From: an uncultured Eubacterium sp. | Lineage (GTDB): Bacteria > Bacillota > Clostridia > Lachnospirales > Lachnospiraceae | Reading direction: 5' to 3' | Assembly: GCA_910584875.1 (NCBI GenBank) | Contig: CAJUDA010000024.1 | Span: 1-49,609 of the forward strand | DNA: 49,609 bases | In this document: one piece after another, positions 43,131-49,609 of the stretch | How the letters are laid out: every line of letters begins with the position of its first letter | Numbering within the stretch: position 1 is the first letter of the stretch | The notes under the pieces: generated by a model | The model's database searches: none | Told to the model about the DNA's origin: nothing | The model's input: only the letters and a program-made list of their open reading frames with translations | Translations under genes and position numbers: made by a program

Positions 43131-45239
43131 ATGATAACGAAGAAAATCAGTAAGAAAGTCCTTGCGGGTTTGCTGGCACTGAGTCTGGTCGTGCCGTTTA
43201 TCCCGGCTGTGGACACGGAAAAGACCACCGCGCAGGCAGCGACGAAGGAGGTGGTACTGGAAAAGAGTCCGGGCAATCCGATCGCCGGCTTTGACGCAGC
43301 AGGGAAGAGGGTGTATGGAGGAGACCCCTCCGTGCTGGTAGATGGCGATACCGTATATCTGTATGTCGGGCATGATGTCTCTACTGGCAGTGCTTACGAT
43401 ATGCCGGAGTGGCTGTGCTATTCCTCCAAAGATATGAAGACCTGGAAATATGAGAGCGTCATTATGAAGGCGGATAATAAATCCAGCATCAAGTGGGCAA
43501 GTACGAGTAACTCAGCCTGGGCAGGCCAGGTAATGAAATACAAAAATAAATATTATTTTTATTACTGTACATGGGCAAAGACGGAAGTTGATAACGATAA
43601 GCAGTGTATCGGCGTCGCTGTCTCTGACAGCCCGACAGGACCGTTTAAGGACAAGGGTTCCCCGCTGGTAAAGGGTTCTGTGACAGAACCGCAGTCGAGC
43701 AACTGGAATGATATTGACCCCACAGCATGGATCGAGAAGGATGCAAAAGGTGTGGAGCACCGTTATCTTGCCTGGGGTAACAACAAATACTACATCTGTG
43801 AACTGAATGAAGACATGGTATCGGTAAAGGATCAGAATAAAGACGGGAAGATCACCTGCGGCACATCGACGGCTTCTGCTGATATCCTGGACAAGACGGA
43901 GGGACTGCCGTCATTTACGGAGGCACCATGGCTCTACCGCCGTCAGGATGCAAAAGGGAATTATTATGGAAAATATTACATGTTTTATGCGTATGGCTGG
44001 CGGGAGCAGATGGCATATGCTACGACGGATGATCTGATGAATGGGAAATGGGATTTTGGCAGTGTCATCATGACTCCGACAGCGACGTCTAATACAAACC
44101 ATATGGCGGTGTTTGACTTTAAAGGAAAGACGTATTTTGTCTATCACAATGGCTCCCTGCCGGGAGGCAGCGGGTTTCGGCGGGTGGCATGTGTCACGGA
44201 GCTTCACTTTAATGCAGACGGAAGCGTCAAGCCAATGGAAGAGACAGCGACAGGCCTGACTGGCAAAACGACCACGATCTATACGAATTCAGGACAGCCG
44301 CTGTCGCATAAAAAGTTTACCAATTCATCATCGGATATCGCATATCCTTATGCGAAGGTGAAAGTGGGTGCTGGTCTGAGTTCAGCGGCTGCGGATCGGA
44401 AGTGGGTACTCACCGCCGGGAAGGCAGATCCCTCGAAAGGCTCCTATGTTTCCATCCAGTCAGAGAATAAACCAGGTCTCTATCTCACTGTAAATTCTGC
44501 CAGATCCGTAACACTGGCACAGGATGCGGATGCGGCAGCTATGACTGCGAAAAAGCAGACCTTCCGCAGTGTCCAGGGCTTATCAGACAGCAAGGGAGTT
44601 TCTTTTGAGAGTGTATATAAACCAGGGTATTATCTCACGATCGTCAACGGGACACTGACGGTAACGAAGGGGAGCGATAAGGTAGCGGCGACCTTTTATA
44701 CTTCGCTGGATGCATCCGACAAATCCCTTCGGTCGATCGGTGTGACAATGAGTAAAAATGAATTTTTTGCGGGAAGTAAGGTGACTGCAAAAAGAGCGAC
44801 TGTCAGGGCTTTTTATGCCAACGGGATTACGAAAAAAGTAACGAAATTTACGAGTAATGCCGCGAAGATCAAGACGAAAAAGACGGGGACAAAGACGCTA
44901 AAGATCACTTACAAGGAGGGCGGCATATCAAAGACGACGACGGTGCCGGTCGTGATCCGCAAAAGACCGGCAAAGGTAAAGAAACTGAAAGCGGCCTCCA
45001 GGGCGAAGAAAAGCGTGGGACTTAAATGGAAGAAATCAGCCGGGGCGTCAGGGTATGAGATCTCTTATGGTAAAAAGAAGAAAAAACGCAGCTATTACCA
45101 GACGGTGAAATCAACGAAGTGTAAGGTAAGGGATCTGAAAAGAAGAACTGCCTATTATTTCCATGTGCGGAGCTATACGACGCTGAACGGCAAGAAATCC
45201 TACAGTAAATATACGACAGTACGGGCAAAAACAAAGTGA
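43131..45239 (+). CDS. Secreted GH43 with trefoil, Ig-like and fibronectin III modules
   Basis: A 702-residue paralogue of the preceding gene, with the same GH43 acids (YGGDPSVLV, WNDIDPTAW, FTEAPWLY) and the same trefoil module. The signal peptide ends near residue 35 (AQAA) without a lipobox. After the trefoil the chain adds an Ig-like module (about 530-610, TMSKNEFFAGSKVTAKRATV) and a fibronectin type III module (about 615-702, with KKLKAASRAKKSVGLKWKK and YYFHVRSYTTLNGKKSYSKY). The added modules are strongly basic. The lipid-anchored paralogue and this secreted one would place the same activity on the cell and in its wall or surroundings. The two arose by tandem duplication (inference from similarity and adjacency). 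Confidence 0.9.
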   Translation: MITKKISKKVLAGLLALSLVVPFIPAVDTEKTTAQAATKEVVLEKSPGNPIAGFDAAGKRVYGGDPSVLVDGDTVYLYVGHDVSTGSAYDMPEWLCYSSKDMKTWKYESVIMKADNKSSIKWASTSNSAWAGQVMKYKNKYYFYYCTWAKTEVDNDKQCIGVAVSDSPTGPFKDKGSPLVKGSVTEPQSSNWNDIDPTAWIEKDAKGVEHRYLAWGNNKYYICELNEDMVSVKDQNKDGKITCGTSTASADILDKTEGLPSFTEAPWLYRRQDAKGNYYGKYYMFYAYGWREQMAYATTDDLMNGKWDFGSVIMTPTATSNTNHMAVFDFKGKTYFVYHNGSLPGGSGFRRVACVTELHFNADGSVKPMEETATGLTGKTTTIYTNSGQPLSHKKFTNSSSDIAYPYAKVKVGAGLSSAAADRKWVLTAGKADPSKGSYVSIQSENKPGLYLTVNSARSVTLAQDADAAAMTAKKQTFRSVQGLSDSKGVSFESVYKPGYYLTIVNGTLTVTKGSDKVAATFYTSLDASDKSLRSIGVTMSKNEFFAGSKVTAKRATVRAFYANGITKKVTKFTSNAAKIKTKKTGTKTLKITYKEGGISKTTTVPVVIRKRPAKVKKLKAASRAKKSVGLKWKKSAGASGYEISYGKKKKKRSYYQTVKSTKCKVRDLKRRTAYYFHVRSYTTLNGKKSYSKYTTVRAKTK

Positions 45240-45297
45240 CGGGACAAAGCGGCTTTGTCATAAAGACGGCAGAAATATGTTAAAAGTTTACAAAAAA
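45240..45297 (+). other. Region between the GH43 pair and the LamG gene
   Basis: A short perfect stem GACAAAG (45243-45249) and CTTTGTC (45253-45259) with a 3-base loop follows the GH43 stop. It has no T run, so it is not a convincing terminator. No gene is visible. Confidence 0.4.
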
Positions 45298-45358
45298 ACA
45301 CAATTTACACACAATTTTATTTGACACTATTGACAAAATGAAAGACAGGTGCTACAAT
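45298..45358 (+). promoter_or_regulatory. Promoter and upstream 11-base repeats of the LamG gene
   Basis: Consensus -35 TTGACA (45330-45335), a 17-base spacer, and -10 TACAAT (45353-45358); another TTGACA lies at 45321-45326. Upstream, ACACAATTT occurs at 45298-45306 and 45309-45317, 11 bases apart, and the block contains TTTACACA (45304-45311), in the same orientation as the motif upstream of the arabinanase at 41335. Confidence 0.75.
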
Positions 45359-45403
45359 GAATTCACAAATCTTTCATAAAAATAAAAAAGGAGGAATTCA
45401 GCA

Positions 45404-46285
45404 ATGATGAAAAGATTTATGTGTGGCGCTCTTGCCGCAGCATTGGTAGTAGGTTCTATCACAGCATCTACAACTGCTTCAGCAAAAAAAGTGAAAGTGC
45501 CTAAGGCAGCTTACACATTCAACATGAACAAGAAAAGCTCCAAAGTGGTAGCAGTAACCCGTAAAGGGGATGTAAACGGGAAAGTAAGCGAAGCTACCAT
45601 GAAAACAAAAAAAGGCGGTGTTATGCCGACTGTAAACAAAAAGAAAAAGGTACTGTACAAGAAGGGTCATAAGGGCAAAGCTCTGTACCTTGACAGAACA
45701 TATGGTGTTCAGTTGAAAGGCGTTAAGTTAAGCAGTGCATGGTCTCTTTCTTTCTGGATCAAGATTCCAAGTGGTGTTGGTGACTTCACAGGTATGTTCT
45801 TTGCTGCATCTGATGTATCCGATGCAGGTGCTAAATGGTTGTCCATTACAAAACGTTCTGACCTGACTGAAAACGGTGGTACACCGGTTATCTGGTCCCG
45901 TGATGTAAAGGCTAAACAGTGGCCATGGTACTGCAAGAATGGTGTAGATAAGAAGACCAAGAAGGCAGTATGGACATATGGTACAGCTCTTGACACCAAG
46001 AAATGGGTACACATTGTAGTTACGGTAAATCCGAAGAAGAAGACCGAGTATGGTGAAAAAGGTAAGGATGATTACACCAAAGGACCTCAGGTATTTACCT
46101 ATGTAAATGGTAAACCTTATGGTAATGGTACGTATGCCAAAGGTGCGATCAACTCCAAGACCAAGTACTTCCTTGGTATCAACGGATGGGATACTCCGGC
46201 AAAAGCATACTATGATGACGTAATGTTCTGGAAGAAGTGTCTGACTGCTAAGCAGGTTAAACAGCTCAACAAGAACCAGAAATAA
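45404..46285 (+). CDS. Secreted single-domain LamG-like protein
   Basis: A 293-residue exported protein with AGGAGG before the ATG; the second codon is also ATG. The signal peptide ends near residue 27 (ASA). One concanavalin-like LamG domain occupies most of the mature chain, with SAWSLSFWIKIPSG, KKWVHIVVTVNP and PQVFTYVNGKPYG as its hallmark strands. The mature protein is very rich in Lys. No catalytic residues are evident, so it is probably a binding protein for polysaccharide or an anionic surface. It has the best promoter in the locus and a strong terminator, and codes for common codons, suggesting high expression. Confidence 0.85.
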   Translation: MMKRFMCGALAAALVVGSITASTTASAKKVKVPKAAYTFNMNKKSSKVVAVTRKGDVNGKVSEATMKTKKGGVMPTVNKKKKVLYKKGHKGKALYLDRTYGVQLKGVKLSSAWSLSFWIKIPSGVGDFTGMFFAASDVSDAGAKWLSITKRSDLTENGGTPVIWSRDVKAKQWPWYCKNGVDKKTKKAVWTYGTALDTKKWVHIVVTVNPKKKTEYGEKGKDDYTKGPQVFTYVNGKPYGNGTYAKGAINSKTKYFLGINGWDTPAKAYYDDVMFWKKCLTAKQVKQLNKNQK

Positions 46286-46324
46286 TCTTGTTCATTCTTA
46301 TATGCTGAATAAGTGACAATGCAG

Positions 46325-46364
46325 ACGAACCCGGAAGGTGGAAGCCTCCCGGGTTCGTTTTTTG
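46325..46364 (+). terminator. Rho-independent terminator of the LamG gene
   Basis: ACGAACCCGG (46325-46334) pairs perfectly with CCGGGTTCGT (46349-46358), followed by six T residues. Confidence 0.92.
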
Positions 46365-46368
46365 GATG

Positions 46369-47676
46369 TTAGTTTTTTGACGGCAAAAGCTTTGGATGCA
46401 GAATGATATCATTGGGGGGAATGGCGGTCATATTCAGCAGATCCAGTACCTGCCTGCCGTAAATCCGCAGGAAGATATCATAGGGGCTTTTGCCGCCGAG
46501 GGCAGCGCGTGAATATGAGTTAATATGGCTCATCATGAGATCGATGTGTTTCTGGGTTAGATGGTCAAAGGAAGCCCCTTTAGGGAGGATGCGGCGGATA
46601 AATTCATGATTATTTTCTGCAGCGCCCTTTTGATAAGGGGCGAGCGCCCGGCAGTAAAAAACCCGTGTCCGTGTATTGTGGTCAGGATCCTGCTCCAGTG
46701 AGAACGGGTCAGAGAATTCCATGCCATTGTCTGTGAGCAGGACCGGGAACAGATGACGGAAGGTGTCTGGCTGCAGCCGTTGATACAGTGTTTCAAAGAT
46801 CTGTGTCACAGAGGCAGCAGTATTTCGGTCGCGGAGATATGCCAGCATAAACTGGCTTTCCACAAAGTGAATGGTGAGAAGAACTTTTCCGCCTTTTTTG
46901 CCAATGACAGAATCCAGCTGTACACAGGAAGAACGGGGATTGTCTTTGCGGAACCGGATATAGTCGTCATACTTGCGTCCGGTCCGGTAGCTCCAGTCGG
47001 GCGGCATATGGGATTTTTTTCCCGGGCGGTAACGAACCTTCCGGGGAAGATCGATATTACGCGCAGACAGGAGTCCGGCGTCGATATAATGATAGATTGT
47101 TTTGGAAGAAAGAGAAAAGTAAGAGGAAGAAGGATTGTTTGACAGAATGTGCTGGATTGACTGCCCCTTTTTGATCAGGGGTGATATAAACTCATCCAGT
47201 TGCCGCAGTTCTTCATCATTCAGGAAGATGCCGGAACCTGCTTCCCGTTTTGCCTGTTCGTATTCCTTTTGGGCGCATCCGGCAAAATACATCTGTTTTT
47301 CCAGTGTGCAGCCGCCACGCTCCGGACAGCTGTTACAGACATAGGGAGGGGCATTCAGCCGTACACATACTTCTTTTACGTAATCTTCACAGTGTTTGCT
47401 GCAGTGCTGGCAGAAACGGCATTTTCTGCCTCTGCACAGAGGAACGCCGCAGAGCATCGTGTTACTGCAGTCCCTGCGATTGAGACAGTCATTAAAGGGC
47501 TGTCCGTGGCAGCCGCTTTTTACAAATTGCAGATGCCTGCGGATTTCCTTGGAAATCGTGTAGCAGTGTCTGTTCAGGGTTTTTGCGATTTTCCAGAGTG
47601 AGGCGGATTGATTCAGCATTTCTTCAATGATTTCCCGTTCCGTTTTTGATAAGTGTTTGTAAGTATCCATCAGCAT
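46369..47676 (-). mobile_element. IS30-family transposase gene
   Basis: About 435 residues from the ATG at 47676 (a second ATG at 47670; GAAAGG upstream). The frame is open to 47856, but that extension lacks a ribosome site and domain character. The N-terminal helix-turn-helix (LSKTEREIIEEMLNQSASLWKIAKTLNR) and a Cys-rich zinc-like segment (about 70-130) precede the DDE catalytic domain, with Asp in VQLDSVIG, Asp in LLTDNGMEF and Glu in KGAAENNHEF. The full catalytic set is present, so it may be active. The terminal inverted repeats and target duplication could not be identified by eye; the 3' end lies 4 bases from the LamG terminator. Confidence 0.92.
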
Positions 47677-47958
47677 CCATCCTTTCTTTTGTGTTTTCCA
47701 CATTATACCATCTCTTTTATATTCTGTCTCCCTTATGTTTCCCCTCTCCCTTCCCCTTTCTAACGACCCCCCTACGATTTTTTGCCTCCTTCCCCAATTA
47801 CCTTGAGTTTCCGCAAACTGCAATTCAAAAAGGAATATGTCTATCCAAAGTACCAATCTGCCAATTTTTGGAGTTACAGAAATGACAGTTCTCAGAGTAG
47901 AGGCACTTTAATAAGCCCCGCCAGAACCGGACTTTGGAAGATATATTCTTTTATCTAT
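47677..47958. other. Region between the two transposase genes
   Basis: About 280 bases with pyrimidine-rich stretches and no credible gene. It must hold the upstream end of the IS30-type element and the downstream end of the IS4-type element, but neither pair of terminal repeats was recognised. Confidence 0.4.
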
Positions 47959-49212
47959 TTAAACAGACAGCTTAAGGCAGAGTTGACGGTAAGCAGGACG
48001 CTTGGTCCTGAACCAGAGCCTGACGCCTTCCTTTGCATACGATAGTATGCCCGAGATGCCTTTTGCCAGCCGGTAATAGCAGAAGAAAACTTTTTCTTTT
48101 ATCGGATCTGCTGTTTTTATAATAGCAGCCTTAAGTGCATTTGTCTCAGACTGCATTGAGATCATGGCAAGGAATGCCATGCACAAGGTAATATAAAAAT
48201 TAAGTGCATTGATTGCTGCAAGTTTTCTCACGCGGAAATTTTCAAACTGGAACATCTGTTTTTTGCAGCGGAAATATTCTTCTATTTTCCAGCGCGAAAA
48301 ATAGGTTCTTGCCACATGGATTACATCTTCTTTTGACTTGATTTCCTTATTCGTGGCAAGCATCATCGGATGTTCTGTAATTCCATAAACAAGCACCAGA
48401 AAAATATCTTTTCTGGATGCGGTAATTTGTACCCTGACATGGGAAAGATAGGCTTCGTGGTCTTTCCCTCTGTAAAACACATTTGTTTTAATTTTGCCTT
48501 TCCGCCGGTTACGCAGTTCCGTTGCGGGAACCCATTTGTTATGGAAAAACAGCTTGCGTTTTGACGTCAGGCGGATCACATAATCCTGTTTCAGTTCCTC
48601 TAATTTGAGGAACATCTTGTTATCGTCGTATCCGCGGTCCATAGCAAAGGTTGCTTTTCCAAAGAGAGAGGCGCCTTGTTCCATTGCCTGAAAAGTAATT
48701 ACGTTTGCAGATTTATAGTTTTTTTCCGAAGAGGAATGTATTTTAGAAAAAACGCTGACTGGATGATTGCTGGCTATCAGTACACAGGCCTCTGTTACAT
48801 GATACCCTTTTTTATAAACATTTTTTGCTGCTTTGCTTTCCGAGCCATCCCTGACAATGCCAAGAGCTTCAAATTTGCATCCATCCGGCTTTGCAACATC
48901 ACTGTCATCAATGTATATAACCGGCTCTGCAGGAACCCACTTTTTGATTGTCTGAAGATAGGAATGGGCAGCCGCCGCAGGGGTTCCTTTTTCAAGGTGT
49001 CTGGATAAACGGTCAACAACGTTGATCTTCTTGGAAGGTTCATGCAGCTGATCGGCAACATCCGTCAGCAGACAGCTGCCACCTGCAAGCATGCCGTAAG
49101 TCATATCAGCAGCAAATTTTCTTTCCGGTTTGGGAAGACGGTTTGAAATTTTGTCTGTAAAAGTTAAAATTTTTCTTTTCAAAGTGTAGGTATTTGATGT
49201 AAAATTAGTCAT
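47959..49212 (-). mobile_element. IS4-family transposase gene
   Basis: A 417-residue DDE transposase with AAAGGA 6 bases before its ATG. Catalytic residues are visible as Asp in VIYIDDSDVAKP (near 100), Asp in ATFAMDRGYDDNK (near 195) and the IS4 signature YFSRWKIEEYFRCKK (Y, R, E and K in the family spacing) near 310. The gene is intact. A hairpin lies upstream of it (AGGAATC-rich arms at about 49213-49235 and 49273-49295), which may shield the gene from outside transcription. Inserted-element ends were not determined. Confidence 0.92.
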
Positions 49213-49295
49213 AGGGAATCCTTTCTCTTTTTTGTTTAGTAGGGTTTTTGTTTTGTCGCTTTAATTTTACATCAAAAAGGGAAAAGATTCCTTAT
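49213..49295. repeat. Imperfect inverted repeat upstream of the IS4-type transposase
   Basis: GGGAATCCTTTCTCTTTTTTG (about 49214-49234) is the approximate complement of CAAAAAGGGAAAAGATTCCT (about 49274-49293). It covers the transposase's ribosome site and may reduce its expression. Confidence 0.55.
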
Positions 49296-49384
49296 TTTAG
49301 GGACATTTTTTGAAAGTTGTTAATGATTCATGGTAAAACCACAGGTGTTGTGAATGAAAATGCGGAAACTCAAGCAATTACCCG

Positions 49385-49413
49385 TTGACTTTTGACGGAA
49401 AAAAAAGTATAAT
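49385..49413 (+). promoter_or_regulatory. Promoter of the truncated secreted-protein gene
   Basis: -35 TTGACT (49385-49390), a 17-base spacer, and -10 TATAAT (49408-49413). The leader before the ATG at 49533 would be about 110 bases and contains the G-rich segment around 49448-49480. Confidence 0.85.
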
Positions 49414-49447
49414 GAATACAGCATCGTGCAATAGCTCATTTTTACCG

Positions 49448-49480
49448 GCGGGGGCCGGGGGGCATATTGGGGGTGCGCAT
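49448..49480 (+). promoter_or_regulatory. G-rich segment in the 5' leader
   Basis: The leader holds runs of 5, 6 and 5 G residues plus shorter ones within about 33 bases (GGCGGGGGCCGGGGGGC, then ATATT, then GGGGG). This is far more G-rich than its surroundings. It could fold as a G-quadruplex or a GC-rich hairpin in the RNA. Confidence 0.4.
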
Positions 49481-49532
49481 CTTTGTTTTTTCTTAACAGG
49501 AAACAATCATTTTTAAAGGAGGAATGGGAAAC

Positions 49533-49609
49533 ATGAGAAAGAGTTTCAAAAAGGGCATGGCGATGCTCCTTGCCGCTGCCATGGTCTTTTCCACGCCGGT
49601 CGCGCTGGA
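49533..49609 (+). CDS. 5' end of a secreted-protein gene, cut by the window end
   Basis: The ATG at 49533 follows AAAGGAGG by 10 bases; an in-frame ATG at 49524 is too close to that site. The 25 visible residues form a signal peptide: a basic start (MRKSFKKG), a hydrophobic core of Ala, Leu and Met, then STPVAL. Nothing can be said about the mature protein. Confidence 0.75.
   Translation, partial: MRKSFKKGMAMLLAAAMVFSTPVAL

Noticed and set aside
47677..47856. N-terminal extension of the IS30-type transposase frame
   Set aside because: The extension has no ribosome site and no family similarity; the helix-turn-helix begins just after the ATG at 47676.

Overview
The window reads as chromosomal DNA of a gut-type Gram-positive anaerobe of the Clostridia, most likely a Lachnospiraceae. 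The clues are strong AGGAGG ribosome sites, lipobox lipoproteins, Lys-rich secreted proteins, sigma-A-type promoters with 17-base spacers, multi-permease sugar ABC systems without their own ATPase, and many enzymes acting on arabinose-containing plant polysaccharide. The genus cannot be fixed from the sequence alone.

Region 1 (1-2870) is AT-rich: the 3' end of an unrecognised gene, then a BlaI/BlaR1 repressor-sensor pair behind a consensus promoter. Region 2 (2920-6732, minus strand) has the gene order solute-binding lipoprotein, membrane HD-GYP phosphodiesterase, MFS transporter; no ABC permease accompanies the binding protein. Region 3 (6902-14446, plus strand) holds a duplicated DUF1538-type membrane protein with a double P-II-like protein, a fused amino-acid binding protein/permease plus its ATPase, an OmpR-type two-component system, and a triple-PepSY secreted protein. 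Region 4 (14589-18970) holds a condensation-type acyltransferase with an acyl-ACP thioesterase, a long imperfect inverted repeat, a cysteine hydrolase, a probable type I toxin-antitoxin locus with a 34-residue toxin, and a DUF4846-type protein.

Region 5 (18965-46285) is the main accessory locus and looks like a Gram-positive arabinan utilisation locus. A cytoplasmic GGDEF-EAL protein with a LamG domain lies divergent from a secreted endo-arabinanase. A long gene run follows: a 1002-residue modular solute-binding protein, two permeases, an NHL/TPR/Yip1 membrane protein, a DUF5696-type secreted protein, two more permeases and a second solute-binding lipoprotein. Next come two cytoplasmic enzymes (GH43 and GH51 arabinofuranosidase), a small Cys-rich protein, a second secreted GH43 arabinanase with Ig-like modules (minus strand), a tandem pair of GH43 enzymes with trefoil modules, and a secreted LamG protein. 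The inferred flow is that surface enzymes cut arabinan, the two importers take up oligosaccharides, and cytoplasmic GH43 and GH51 release arabinose. No transcription factor and no ABC ATPase is encoded in this locus. A shared promoter-upstream motif (TTTTACAC, repeated every 11 bases at the best site) may mark the regulator's site.

Region 6 (46369-49609) carries an IS30-family and an IS4-family transposase, then the 5' end of a secreted-protein gene with a consensus promoter and an unusually G-rich leader, cut by the window end.
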